Positions 53,490 through 64,000 of a stretch of DNA of 64,000 nt are shown here, one piece after another. Source of the stretch: Sepioteuthis lessoniana (lineage: Eukaryota > Mollusca > Cephalopoda > Myopsida > Loliginidae); assembly GCA_963585895.1 (NCBI GenBank), contig OY757916.1:26406624-26470623 (forward strand), in the 5' to 3' direction. A model generated the notes under the pieces. It saw nothing but the letters and a program-made list of their open reading frames with translations, did not search any database and was not told the origin of the DNA. Positions within the stretch are counted from its first letter, which is position 1; every line of letters begins with the position of its first letter. Made by a program: the position numbers and the translations under genes.

Positions 53490-54009
53490 TAAGATCTACA
53501 ACACCATGATACTCTTACTTTTGACCCCAAACTCATTGATCTTAAAGTCTATTGATTAAAGATAAGAAAAAAAAAAAAACATTCCATAGATTTTCAAATT
53601 CACTAATGAAAGCTCAAGTGACTTGTTCTTCAGACAGTATGCACTTCATGTTCACCCAATTAAGAAACTATTGGAGCCCAGCTTTCTGAAATTCCAACCA
53701 TCTAATAAATCTTTTGCAAAATAGTAAACAAAAACAAACAAAACTAAACAAAAAAAAAAAAAAAACAAGCGAAAAAATGAAAAAGCAGTGTCTTAATAGT
53801 TTGCATTGTTCTAATGTTAATCATCATTTTCCTAAGTGCCATTTTGCTCTTGTTCATCTTCAAAAAAAAGGAAGAAGTAATTTTTGCATGAAACAGTTGA
53901 AAGATTTCCATACATTCCACGCTTGATTTACCATTTCATACACAAAGAATCATTGTTATTTCTGTTAGGTATTTAGACATTCTACCAAGTTTTCAGATAT
54001 ATATATATA
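53490..54009. other. Unassigned AT-rich DNA
   Basis: A-rich runs at 53567-53579 and 53730-53766. Nothing else recognised. Confidence 0.4.
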
Positions 54010-54122
54010 TATTGTCATCCACCGAAAGACTGTTTTGTTGTATCACAACTCTTCAGTGCAGGTAGACACGTAGGATGATTGAAGCTGTGATCGAAACCCT
54101 CCCAACTTTACGTTAGACTTCT
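54010..54122 (+). mobile_element. H repeat, second copy
   Basis: Same words as 40525-40665, again after a TA run and immediately before SINE B sequence (GAACCTAGGTTCAATCCCAG at 54127). Confidence 0.78.
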
Positions 54123-54512
54123 GGGGAACCTAGGTTCAATCCCAGGTCAAGTCCTTTCCCTGGATTGATCAACTTTACCCTTAATCCTAACCTTATAATG
54201 CTGAGTGCTAAGCAAGGCAGCATTAAGTACCATTTTTTGAGTCTTTGATATGACTTGACCTGGGATTGAACCCTGGTTTCCCGAACCATTGGATGGTTAG
54301 AGAGTTCGCTAATGGCCCGGGAGATGTGGGTTCAATCCAAGGTCAAGTCATACCAAAGACTTTAAAAATGGTACTTGATACCTCCTTGCTTAACACTCAG
54401 CAATATAAAGTATGTATCAAGGGTAAAGTGGAGCAATCCTGGGAAAAGTGTAGTAGCTATCAAAAAAGGAGCCTTCTGGTCGCCCTCGACTATGGTCACC
54501 AACTTTACTTTT
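54123..54512. mobile_element. Inverted SINE-B dimer, copy 2
   Basis: A short plus-strand B head scrap (54123-54155) precedes it. The minus-strand B runs from about 54156 to 54292 and the plus-strand B from 54293 to about 54512. The junction is identical in plan to copy 1: ACCATTGG, 16-nt spacer ATGGTTAGAGAGTTCG, then CTAATGGC. Both dimers share the left-arm variant CTAACC..ATAATGCTGAGTG with GCATTAAG in place of the usual TATCAAG. Confidence 0.87.
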
Positions 54513-54694
54513 TACTTACCAAATTTTGCCAATCTATTTTTCTTGTTCAAAAATCTTAACTGCTATTTTGTTTCATTTTTTAAAATGTAGGTAGAAACTT
54601 TTTCATCTCATCACAAATATTTCCCTCTTTAAATGCAATTACCTGATATTTAGCAACTTGAAAGTGATTCCAATAGTCAACATCAACGTTTGCT

Positions 54695-56007
54695 ATGGAG
54701 GTGCCCGTGGTGTAATGGTTATCGTCACAGGATATTGTCACGTGGTGTCCCACTGAGACGATAGAAATAAGATTACTACTATCCTCGTGTTTGAATTGGC
54801 AAGCCATCAGAGAATGACCGTTAAGGCATGATAGTAAATTGGGTCAAGCTATCTGTACTCAGTAACCTGACTTGGGTGACATCTAGTAGCCCTAAGAAAT
54901 CACCCGACCAGGGGGAGGAAGAGAGAAGCCAAGTGATTGGCTGGGACCCTAAAACGGAAGTGGCACCCTCTTCCCGTCAGTGAAAAAAGGAAAAGAGAAA
55001 GTTAGTTGTTGGACAGGGTTCATGGCAGACGGAACTAAAGCCAAGAACTCCGGGTAAAAGTCTGTCAGCCCATAAAAGAAGAAAGATTTTCCACAGGAAT
55101 CCATCTAAATAAGATAAGTAACTTTGGGACTGTTTCTCCTTATACCCAATTTTATATACTCTCTCTCTCTCTCTCTCTCAATTTGAAGAAAGACGGAAAA
55201 CGAAAGAAAAGAAAAGAAGAAAGACATTTGTGTTCATGCACTATTCATGTATGATATATTTGACACGTTGAAAATGTGTAGTAAAAAAAGATTGATATAT
55301 TTTAATGTTCCCACGTGCTTGAAGTTGTTATTTGCAGCGTCTGCTACGAATTTGTTATGTCATGTTTCTTTTTCAGCTTCTATTCGCCTTATGATATGCT
55401 CGCTTAAAATTGTCCTATAAATTCCTTCAAATTCTGATACGGGGAACCGGAGTGGCCGACTACTACAATATAATATTATTATGTCTAAACCTAGACGTCC
55501 ATATCTTCCATTGTTCTAGGGGAGGAAGACTAGCGGCCTTGGTGGGTGTGTGTATAGTGTGAAAATTGGAACCCCTTGCCGGCGGCGGTCAGTCTAGCCC
55601 TCAATTGATCCCCCACAGTTCTTATATGCCTGAGAAAAAAACTCTGAACGAGGACTTATTCTACAAGGGATCAAGTGCCAACCTGCCCCGTCTTCACACG
55701 TGTGAAAATAAAACCCCGTTCTGGGATAAAAGTAAATTTTTCGCATCACAATATGGACACAGCGACATGAGTTCAAATCCTGGACCTGACTGATTGCATT
55801 TCACATAGCACTAATACCCTTGGGAAAGGTATGAATCCAAATATACTCCCTCCAGCTATGGGTAAATAGTAAGGCAGACTAGGTTCTTCAGCCTTGGTGA
55901 GGCAACTAGTCTAGGAGAAGGAAAACTCTGAATTCAAACCTGTTAAACTCTGCTTAAAAACTGACCTTGTGTCATATCCTGCCTGAGCGGAGGGGTTGGT
56001 AAATATG
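54695..56007 (+). mobile_element. SINE A split by LTR2
   Basis: The head to CACAGGATAT is at 54695-54735. It resumes at 55751 with ATATGGACACAGCGACATG and ends GTTGGTAAATAT. The SINE's own 13-bp duplication ATCAACGTTTGCT lies at 54682-54694 and 56008-56020, outside the LTR. Confidence 0.95.
54736..55750 (+). mobile_element. LTR2 solo LTR fossil, copy 2, in SINE A
   Basis: 1,015 bp, TGTCACGTGG to GCATCACA, with 4-bp duplication ATAT at 54732-54735 and 55751-55754. The empty SINE sequence CACAGGATATGGACACGG is seen at 1921-1938. AATAAAACCCC near the 3' end is a likely polyadenylation signal, and an internal (CT)n lies at 55160-55180. Younger than its SINE host. No internal genes. Confidence 0.93.
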
Positions 56008-56044
56008 ATCAACGTTTGCTAGGAAGACTAATATATTTCCCTTT

Positions 56045-56280
56045 GGGTAAGATGAGGTGTTTGTAGTTTAATAGTTATTGTTATAGGAAATGGGCATGGC
56101 AACCTGAGTTCAAATCCTGGATTAAGCTGTTTGCTCTTCCCGTAGCAATGATACCCTCGGAAGAGATATGAATCTGACAATTCTTCCCCCAGCTATATGT
56201 AAATAGTAGGACAGACTGGTTTCTTTAAATTTGGTATTGTAACTAGTCTAAGAGAAGGAAAACCCTGAATTCTATGACTG
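56045..56280 (+). mobile_element. SINE A, 3' end missing
   Basis: GTTTGTAGTTTAATAGTTAT head, GAGTTCAAATCCTGG B box, then the body to GAAGGAAAACCCTGAATTC, where it stops. 56281-56590 is unassigned with a TA run at 56388-56434. Confidence 0.82.
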
Positions 56281-56384
56281 GGGTCAGTCTTCAGACACCG
56301 TGCCCAAGAAACTCTATGCAGGAATACAAGTGAAGACCCGGCTCGCCTCCCATTTGATGAATGCCATCACACAAACACACACTC

Positions 56385-56436
<52 letters not shown>

Positions 56437-56592
56437 AAATAATCTTTATAAGCATGAAATTCTTATCAAAGTTTTGATTTCTCTCCCAATTTTGCCATTA
56501 TATGATGATCTAAAAATATGAAAGGAATATAAAAATTTACATGGAGTGAAAAAAGAAAAAATTAAATTCAAATTAAAAATAGAATGATTTTC

Positions 56593-56741
56593 GTAATTGT
56601 CTTTAATTGGAATCATTTTGAGATGAGGTTTCTTAATCTGAGAAATGATTTTTATTTATTGCGCACTTTTTGTCGTCATCTTGGTAGTTTTTCTGTTGTT
56701 TTTTTCCTCATCTCAAAATGATTCCAATTAAAGACAATTAC
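56593..56741. repeat. 36-bp perfect inverted repeat
   Basis: GTAATTGTCTTTAATTGGAA to AGATGAGG (56593-56628) is exactly complementary to 56706-56741, with a 77-nt loop. The loop contains a minus-strand F 3' piece (about 56640-56700). It would form a strong hairpin. Confidence 0.9.
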
Positions 56742-56837
56742 AAAATTCGGTACGGACCCAACTATGGAAGACCAGATAAGGAGAACAAATAATTGGATTT
56801 ATAAGACCAAAAAAACTGTCCTTGATTGCCCTTCGGG

Positions 56838-57150
56838 GCCCATGGCGTAGCAGATAGAGGCTTGAGTCTCTACAGTTCCAGGTGAGCATTGTCAGAAGAT
56901 AGTGGTTTCAATTCCTACCCAAGCCGGCCAGAGGTTTACTTGGTCAAAAATGTGGTGCGATAAACAACAACTATGGAAGGCAGTAATTACTGGGGATACG
57001 ATTACAAGACTCAGCATTCCTATCCAAGGTTGCGGTAAAAATCACCTGAAGAAGGCCAGAGGTGAAATTTGGCCGAAACGTAATGAAAGAAAAAACAACA
57101 CAAAAAACTACCAAGATGAGGACAAAAAGTCCGCAATAAATAATTGTTTA
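56838..57150 (+). mobile_element. F element
   Basis: Head GGGGCCCATGGCGTAGCAGA, B-box-like GTTTCAATTCCTACC, core CACCTGAAGAAGGCCAGAGG then TTTGGCCGAAACG, and a 3' end TACCAAGATGAGGACAAAAA. That 3' end is inverted relative to 56640-56700. Confidence 0.8.
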
Positions 57151-57309
57151 ATAAATCTTTTTTTTTTCCATTCCTTATCTGTATTATTGTATGTTTTATT
57201 CTCTTCTCAAAAATTTTCATCAAATATTTTCCTGTAGTCAAGGAGAATAGAACACCAACCCAGTGGAAGACCAACTTTGCTGAAAAAGGTCATTAGTCTT
57301 ACTCACTAG

Positions 57310-57900
57310 TGTCCTGGACTAGTCAGTTGGGGCAACAGAATACACCAACTGCATCTCTGCAAAGAGACTCCCCCAATGAGTGTTCTGATATGACTCAAGA
57401 CAATCAAATGTTGAGTCTCCAGTAATGCTGGAGCTTTGGGAAATACAGAGCACCCCTTCATTGTCATCACTCCCAGGTCCACACTGGCTTGGAGGGGTAG
57501 CACCTGATAGGGTCCTATCTATAGGCCAAATAGCACTGTTTGACATTTAAACTGTGTACTTATGCAAAACTGAATTGTTTGAATTAGAACTCTTTGATCA
57601 TTAAACTGTGTGTAAACAAATGACATGTTTAATTGAATTGTTGGTGATAAATTGCTGTACTTGAAAATATTAATCTATTTATAAACAAATGATTAATAGT
57701 AAATAGAATTATTTGTATTAGATAGAAATAAGTGAAAACATTTAACTGTGAAAAAAATGAGCTCAGACTCGTTTAAAAATGTTATCTACAAAATGGATTT
57801 AGAAATCATATATTTGTTATATATGTATAAAAAAGATTTGACATTAAATGATCTACAATGGTTGATATGCCATAAAACCAAACCAAACCAAACAACAATC
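57310..57900 (+). mobile_element. C retroposon, full length
   Basis: GTCAGTTGGGGCAACAGAAT start, C body, GATAGGGTCCTATCTATAGG, subunits, TAAATGATCTACAATGGTTG hairpin and an AACCAAACC tail. A TA tract (57919-57962) follows. Confidence 0.85.
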
Positions 57901-57917
57901 TGTTTGTTCACAAATCA

Positions 57918-57964
<47 letters not shown>

Positions 57965-58105
57965 TTTCTTTAAAGAAAGTATCGCTTAATTAATTACATT
58001 GAGCTTTCTACCTGGAAAATTTAAATGTTCATCTCTCGAAGGATTTTCTTGTCCTTAATGAATTACTCGCAACTCTGGTTTAACTGGACCGAATAATACC
58101 TATAT
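57965..58105. mobile_element. G repeat, short form
   Basis: ACATTGAGCTTTCTACCTGG, AAATTTAAATGTTCATC, CTTGTCCTTAATGAATTACT, GTTTAACTGGACC. Same order as 50935-51056, next to a TA tract; the end with ACCGGTCAC is eroded. Confidence 0.78.
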
Positions 58106-58244
58106 GTATATATTTCTCTCCATGTTATTATCTGTTTCAAAAATAGGTTGGGTTAAAACTATTGAAAAATGTTTAACTAATGTTAGATATTAAGAAGTAA
58201 AATAGGGACAACACAACAGGCAGATTAAAGTGGGAAAAAAATGC

Positions 58245-58715
58245 CATCATCATTATTCTCAACAAGTCATGTTGACAGCATGGATTTCTCTGAATTTCTC
58301 TCTACATCCATCCCTATCATCTGCCACTCCTTACAGGTTTCCCAAACCTGTATCTGAGCTGATGTTGATAACTTCTGGTTGGTTAGCCAGCACTGGCACA
58401 TTGATCTATAAGAAGAACATCTCCAGCAGTGTCCTACATGTCTTGTTCGTCTAATTCGGATGTTTTTTGAGATGGAAGGTAAGTGCCTGAACAGCCGATA
58501 TTTTGTGGGGTGTTGTTTCCAGGATTTGTTCAAGATATCTTATAGCATTCTTGTGTAGTTCCCATCAATCTTTTTCTCTACATTTTTTGTTAGCATCCAT
58601 GTTGTGCATCCATACAGTAGTATTGACTCTGCCACAGTAATATGGGCACAATTTAGCAGCTCTGGATATCTTTGCTGAGGTCGTGAAGCTCACAAACCAG
58701 ACTGGACAGTGAGAT
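58245..58715 (-). mobile_element. LINE-a 3' fragment, longer
   Basis: CATCATCATTATTCTCAAC tail, then antisense coding sequence for MNKSWKQHPTKYRLFRHLPS and RRTRHVGHCWRC, and further 5' for KNVEKKIDGNYTR and the WMHN upstream region. Extends about 150 bp further than the other LINE-a copies but with broken frames. Confidence 0.78.
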
Positions 58716-59204
58716 GTCAGGCTTCCCCGATACTCTGTTAGGGCTACTCACCAGATTTGCCAATAAGACTTGAACCATGGCTTCAGAAGCTGTTGTATCG
58801 TGGTAAGGAAAAGATACACAGTGAAATAAAGTTAATTGTTTATTAACTCAAGTGGTACAGTCCGACTAGTATTATAAGTCTTACACTGTTGGTCTTACGT
58901 CCGAAGTTGGTCTTACTAATGACTGACGTCCTTTCAGAGCTGTCTCTCTTTCTGCTTCAGCTTCTACTTCTGTTCCTGTTGGTGATTAAGAGACACGGCA
59001 TCTTTGATACTTCTGCGATACTGGAAGTTATGTGGTACAAGCCACTATACAACAGAACCACAACAGGTATTACCCACAGGTTGAGCCATGGCTTCAGTCA
59101 CTACATAAATAACAGCCTGATTAAAATTCTATGTCCTGAATTTTTAGTCTGATTTAATGGCTTCCATGCTCTCTCCTAAAATGGTGTTCAGTTACTTGTG
59201 ATTG
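58716..59204. other. Unassigned, ordinary composition
   Basis: Nearly balanced composition with a leucine-rich 87-codon frame (58889-59152) that has no identifiable domain. It may be transposon-derived; I cannot assign it. Confidence 0.35.
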
Positions 59205-59273
59205 ATTCATTAGGCTTTATAGCATTCAACCGTTGTAAGTTATTTAATGCCAGTTCTTCTTTATATATATATA
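59205..59273 (-). mobile_element. C-type 3' module cut by LTR1
   Basis: TTTATAGCATTCAACCGTTG...GTTATTTAATGCCAGTTC then a TA run, where LTR1 starts. Confidence 0.7.
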
Positions 59274-60043
59274 TAGCGATAAGAATGTTTGTTATCATTT
59301 TTAGCGAAGAAATGTATTCTTGCCCGTGTTGTTATTCCCTCACTAAATGTTGTTGGTAAATAAAGGAGGATAAAGAAGTAAGAAGACGAAGAAGATGCTG
59401 TTAGGTTTTATATGAAGGTTTTTAATGGCAGCATGGAATAAAGGGTTTACGTTTATGCTGCAAGTCTCGTAGGAAGGAAAGAAGTAAGGAAACGAAATGA
59501 AGTTGTTATGGAGTGGAGAAAGCTGCGCATGTTGTTGGACGTGTGAGGGGGGTATGTTTGCCATAGTGTAGCAAAAGTCGTGTTTGCTGTTTGAGGAGAG
59601 AAACGTTGAAGTCACTGTGAGTTTGTGGTTCTGGTTGTTTCAGGGAGAAGCGTGAATGTCTCCAGAAAATGTTGCCCATTGAAGAAGTAGCTAGGTGTCG
59701 GAGCGAAATATTGCATCGCAGTCAACAATTTATCTAATTCATATTCAACTGGGAACCCTTAGTCTAAGAGAAATAGATGCAAGGGGTCCATAAATTAGAC
59801 TGCTTCCCTCATTGTGTCGATGCTGCTGATGCTGCTATTGAAGAGCAGACAGTAAGACGTCTGCACTGAACGAAGTTGTTTAGCCAAAGAGGGTGTTTGA
59901 CGGCTTCCCCAATTTGTGCTGCCCAGAAAGATGGTCCGGGAGAGAATAGGATAAGTCATCCTGATTGGTTGAAATTATGCGTCAACCCTAACAGTCAGAT
60001 TAAGTTACGCACCAAACAAAAATGTGAAATTCTTTCTGCTACA
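59274..60043 (+). mobile_element. LTR1 solo LTR fossil, copy 2
   Basis: About 770 bp, aligned with 17700-18524 (GCAGCATGGAATAAAGGG, TAATTCATATTCAACTGGGA, GGATAAGTCATCCTGATTGG, ACCAAACAAAAATG). It sits in a TA tract, so its duplication cannot be read. Same strand as the first copy but 41 kb away with no shared internal region, so the two are not one provirus. Confidence 0.7.
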
Positions 60044-60504
60044 TATATATATATATATATTTTTTTTTTTTTTCATCATACAACGTATGAAAGCATGTGC
60101 GATACCATGTCCTCATCAGCCGCCAACCAGGGGTGATAACACTGTTTCGGTTGCTCAAGGTGGTACTGCCACTTCTGGCGCTACCAAGCAGCTTTTGCCA
60201 CTGGACAGGGTATTAAGAGAATTATAAATATATATATACGCCAGATCAATTAAGAGCAGATACTACATTGGACGTTAATCCTCATGTTTAGTGTGCAGTT
60301 CGTGATTTAAAAAACAAAAAAAAAAAGTGTTTACTTTCGGCAGTTGATGTTATTACGTGTTTACTGTAACCGTTTCTTCCGTAATAACACAGGAAAGGTG
60401 GTTCCACGTGTATTTCCTTCATGCTGAAAACTTCTTGCTTTCGACCAAATCCAACTTGATGCATATTGCGTCGCGGTCTGAAGACGATTTGAGGCAACTT
60501 TCTA
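60044..60504. other. Unassigned; GC-richer patch
   Basis: TA and T runs at 60044-60073, then a patch (60090-60220) of higher GC with frames such as GGTATSGATKQLLPLDRVL. It might be remnant retroelement coding sequence but I cannot assign it. Confidence 0.35.
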
Positions 60505-60730
60505 ACTGATTGCATTTCACATAGCATTAATACCCTTGGGAAAGGTATGAATCCAATTATTCTCTCCCCAGCTATGGGTAAATAGTAGGGCAGACTAGGT
60601 TCTTCAGCATTGGTGAGGCAACAAGTCTAGGAGAAGGAAAACTCTGAATTCAAACCTGTTCAACTCCGCTTAAAAAATTGACCTTGTGTCATATCCTGCC
60701 CGAACAGAGGGGTTGGGTAAATAGGATCTA
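60505..60730 (+). mobile_element. SINE A, 5'-truncated
   Basis: Starts CTGATTGCATTTCACATAGC, with no tRNA-like head, and ends GGTTGGGTAAATAGGATC. Very similar to the intact copies, so recent. TCTAA occurs at both sides. Confidence 0.92.
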
Positions 60731-61631
60731 ATATGATTTTTAACTTTATGTCAAAGTCACTGTGAAAGACCAATGAAAAATGATGTGGTATGAAGTATGC
60801 TTGTAACAAGAATAACAGCCTTGTATGTTGTATACAAAGAAAGACAACATACTGATGTTTAAAAAATATAATCCGCTTCTTTTCTTTTTCTTTTATTACC
60901 TAAAATGTATGTATAGTTAGAATAAGAGAGAGTTGGAGAAAGCCAAGATGCACACACGCACTCACACACACATACACACACACACATGCACACACACACA
61001 CATACACACACACACACGCACACACAAATATATACGCATACACACACAGAGGCGACACTGTGGTTTTTCCGTGAAACCTCTGTCTTTCTGTGTCATTCTT
61101 CTTGGGTCAAAATCTTCTCTGGTTCATTTAATTTTCTGGATGCCCAAGCAATCCTCATGGTCACACGTTCTGCCTACTCATTGCATGTGGACATGCCTCC
61201 TTCTAGCATGCCACCCATGTAATTTCCGCTGTAATTACACCAGTCTTCCCCCGCCGTCCCTGCTGGGGTACCTGTGTCATGCTTCCTTTAGGCAACAGGT
61301 GCATTTCCTGTTATGCCACCCATGCAATTTACACCATATGTCAAAGGAATCTTCAAGTTGACACACCTACATCATATCAACTGAATTGCAGCGTGTATGG
61401 TAATGGGCTGCAGTAACATAAAGAAAAAAGATTAGCTCACCAGTTTTTAAACTCTGATCCATTCACTTTTTGAAAATCAGCCAAAAAAATCAATCTGAAA
61501 TGATGATAGTTCGCCGAAACTCAAAATGGTCATTCCAGCGTATCACTCACATACTGCTTTTTTTGGTAATTATCTTATTTTGGTTTATTTTCATCATCAG
61601 GATTATTCAGGATGATTTTATAATAAAAAAG
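60731..61631. other. Unassigned; (CA)n tract
   Basis: CA-rich run at 60948-61045. At 61208-61330 the word ATGCCACCCATG.AATTT appears twice about 105 bp apart. No gene recognised. Confidence 0.5.
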
Positions 61632-61884
61632 TAAAGATGGCGACCATAGTTGAGGGAACCCGAAGGCTCCCTTTTAAACTGCTACTACATTGAGGTCGAG
61701 GGGAGGATGCTACTCCATTCCCTGGATTGCTCCACTTTACCCTTAATTCTTACCTTATAATCCTGAGTGTTAAGCAAAACGACACCAAGTACCATTTTTT
61801 GAGTCTTTGGTATGAATCAACCTGGGATTGAACCCCAGTCTCCCTGGCCATTGGTGAACACTCTACTCATTAGGCCAATTACTT
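61632..61884 (-). mobile_element. SINE B
   Basis: GTAAAGATGGCGACCATAGT to the reversed B box GGGATTGAACCCCAG and GAACACTCTACTCATTAGGC. Near full length. Confidence 0.88.
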
Positions 61885-62450
61885 TCCTTGCAAATCTCAT
61901 AATGACTCCTGTTTACTTCTCTGATATCTTTTTACTTTTCAAGCAAATCTCATAATGACCTCTACTTAATCTCTTATTTCTCTTTATTTTCCTTGTAAAT
62001 CCAATACTGACCTCAGTTTAAATCTATCATAGCTCTTTCCTTTTCTTGCAAATCTCATAATGACATCTTTTTAATTCTGTCATATCTCTACTTTTCTAGC
62101 AAATCTCATAATGACCTCAGTTTAATTCTCTTATTTCTCTTTATTTTCCTTGTAAATCCAATACTGACCTCAGTTTAAATCTATCATAGCTCTTTCCTTT
62201 TCTTGCAAATCTCATAATGACATCTTTTTAATTCTGTCATATATCTCTTTACTTTTCTGGCAAATCCATTTATTTCTGTCATATCTCTTTTCTTTTCCTG
62301 TTCCTTGCTTAATAGTCTTTGTTCAGTTTTGTCATCTCTCTTAACTTTTCCTGCAGATCTTATAATCATGCCTGTTTACATCTTTTCTGTCTTTGTGTCT
62401 TTCTTGCAGATTATATAATCTTGTCTATTTACTGCTTTTAAACCACTGTA
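61885..62450. repeat. 53-bp minisatellite with 157-bp higher order
   Basis: GCAAATCTCATAATGAC or a variant starts at 61890, 61943, 61995, 62048, 62099, 62152, 62205 and 62260, spacing 51-55 bp. Every third unit is the GTAAATCCAATACTGAC variant (61995 and 62152), giving a 157-bp super-repeat. The ends degrade near 62450. Confidence 0.92.
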
Positions 62451-62598
62451 CTTCTAGAAATGTTATATTACCTCTTGTATTGGTTCTCCTGGCTTATTTC
62501 CCAGACCAATTGATCACCAACAAGATAAGGGCTGACTGACTTTCAAACATTGGCACATTGCAATTTGGTTTTGCTCTTATCATGTTTTGAATGCTAAT

Positions 62599-62629
<31 letters not shown>

Positions 62630-63440
62630 TTAAAACCTGAAAAATAAACAAATCTGGTGAGATATAAACAAGAAATTAAGAAACATAGAGTGCAAATGTG
62701 AAAGGAATGACGGGAAGGAAAATGTGTGAAGTAAATTTAAAATTGATTCTGATGAGGAAATAAAATTGAAAATAATTAGGAATTAAAGAAAATTAATAGA
62801 TAACAAAAGGAAAATTTGACTTTGATGAAATTAAAGACCAAAAAATGATGTAATGAATGTAAAAAAAGAAAAAAAGTTGAAGAGGACTCAAAGACAGAGG
62901 TTGATGAAAGAAGAGAGTGGGTGAAAAAAAAAGGAAATAAAAGAGAAAAGAACCCAAAGATAAAAAGAGAATATGTAACAGAAAAAAAGGAGTGAAAATA
63001 AAAAAGTGAACAGCACGGAAGAAAGATGGTAAAAGAAATCGTTTGGTTAATGCCATGAAAGAAAGAAAGAAAGAAAGAAAGAAAGGAAGAAAGAAAGAAA
63101 ATGAGGCAAAAATAGAAGATAGATATGAAATAAGCAAGAGTAAAAGAGACAAAAGGGGAGAAAAAGAAACAAAAATGGAGAAACAGAAAAAAGGGGATAA
63201 AAAGAAAAAAAGATGAACAAAAAGATGAAAGTGAAGCAAACTGCAAAGTAGATAGTAAATATTGTGTAACAATTTAAGAAAGAGGAGAAGAAATAAAAAG
63301 AAGAGAATATATGAAAAACTATGGAGAGAAAGAGATGTTAAAAGAAAGGAAAATGTATAAGTTCAAAAGAAACTAAAAAAGAAACTATAAAAAAATATTT
63401 AAGAAAAAAGAAAAGCAATGATCAAAATCAAAGACTTTTA
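62451..63440. repeat. Poly-A and purine-rich tract
   Basis: A long A run at 62601-62629, then A/G-rich DNA to about 63440 with a GAAA run at 63058-63100. The 156- and 159-codon minus frames are Phe/Ser/Leu artefacts. Confidence 0.9.
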
Positions 63441-63917
63441 AAAAAAAAAAATAACCACTTTCCACCCAAAAATTCTCATCCATATTTATTTTCAGTTGCT
63501 ATATTTTTTAAAAACTTTAATCACAAGTCCATTATCAGCATAACTCCTGGGTTTTAGCGTCTGTCATCTGAGCAGCCACACATTGTGTAAAGCACTGCAT
63601 GTCAAGTTCCCATACATCAAGTAAAAATATTTAATGTCCAGCCTCCAAAGTAAAATAGCCAGACAGATTCTAAGTTGGCCTGGATGCCATCTTTGCTCCT
63701 TGACGTTTTGATTTTTTTTTTCTTGTATTTCTTTCTTTATTTTTTTTAACATACCAACTCAAACTCACCAAATGAAGGAACTTACCACTTTCACATACTT
63801 CAACATTCTTTCACATTCTTTGAATTATTTTTAGTCAAGTAAAATATTTAAAAGCTGCTAGAATTTTCAAGTACAAGAAGAATTCATATGCAGATTTTGC
63901 GATACATATATGATACC
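63441..63917. other. Unassigned AT-rich DNA
   Basis: No gene or repeat family recognised. Confidence 0.4.
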
Positions 63918-64000
63918 GGACATTGGCATACTGGATAGAGTGTTTGCTAACGGCCTGGGAGACCTGGATTTAATCCCAGGTCGTCAATACCTTAAGACTT
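63918..64000 (+). mobile_element. SINE B, cut by the window end
   Basis: GGACATTGGCATACTGGATA head, TTTGCTAACGGCCTGGGAGA and B box GGATTTAATCCCAGGTC. The rest lies beyond the window. Confidence 0.82.

Noticed and set aside
17700-60043. The two LTR1 copies as the ends of one long element
   Set aside because: They are 42 kb apart, clearly diverged, and the DNA between is filled with unrelated elements and no internal retroelement genes.

Overview
This is about 64 kb of AT-rich, extremely repeat-dense animal DNA. I find no convincing host protein-coding exon, rRNA gene or functional tRNA gene. Nearly every long reading frame lies in a microsatellite, a decayed transposon or a short retroposon. 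The mix suggests an invertebrate, most likely a cephalopod mollusc. The reasons are several tRNA-headed SINE families, abundant mariner, Tc1 and LINE debris, enormous GAAA, TA and CA tracts, and protein fragments resembling LINE and mariner relatives I associate with cuttlefish, squid and octopus. That placement is inference; no host gene is present to confirm it.

I use local names. A: about 285 bp SINE with a tRNA-like head. B: about 260 bp SINE with another tRNA-like head. D and E: two more tRNA-headed SINEs. C and C': 350-700 bp retroposons without an obvious tRNA head, ending in a hairpin plus AACC or AATC repeats. F: SINE-like family with a conserved core motif. G and H: short repeats found beside TA tracts. 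LINE-a and LINE-b: 3' fragments of two non-LTR retrotransposons. I: an IS630/Tc1/mariner-type transposon with about 80 bp terminal inverted repeats. LTR1 to LTR4: solo or partial LTR fossils.

Layout. 1-840 unassigned. 0.85-10 kb: C copies, a LINE-a inverted pair containing a SINE A, a 23-bp minisatellite and a GAAA tract. 10-14.5 kb: B and D copies, an inverted F pair, an internally deleted mariner. 14.6-16.6 kb: pyrimidine-rich DNA. 17.3-19.8 kb: a pile of A, LTR3, LTR1, LTR4 and a Tc1 element that itself contains a SINE A. 20.2-23.6 kb: LINE-a pair, C with a paralogous empty site, A, B and F. 24.2-27.7 kb: a 3.5 kb purine-rich tract with 70-90 bp and 228 bp higher-order repeats. 28-33.4 kb: TA tracts, B, D split by LTR4, three C copies, mariner split by LTR3, a short mariner derivative. 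33.6-37.1 kb: five same-strand LINE-b tails plus a 32-codon in-frame tandem repeat of LINE-a. 38-45 kb: C, nested I elements, B split by A, and a C with nine tandem hairpin units. 45-64 kb: G, D, B, A, an inverted SINE-B dimer seen twice, two solo LTR2 copies, F, C, LTR1, a 53-bp minisatellite and a purine-rich tail.

The nested insertions give relative ages. SINE A lies inside LINE-a, Tc1 and SINE B, while LTR2 lies inside SINE A, LTR3 inside mariner and LTR4 inside SINE D. The most unusual signals are (1) a head-to-head inverted SINE-B dimer that occurs twice with the same 16-nt spacer, once inside a single target-site duplication; (2) a shared hairpin 3' end on otherwise unrelated families C and D, tandemly amplified in two C copies; and (3) an in-frame amplification of a 32-residue piece of LINE C-terminal domain.
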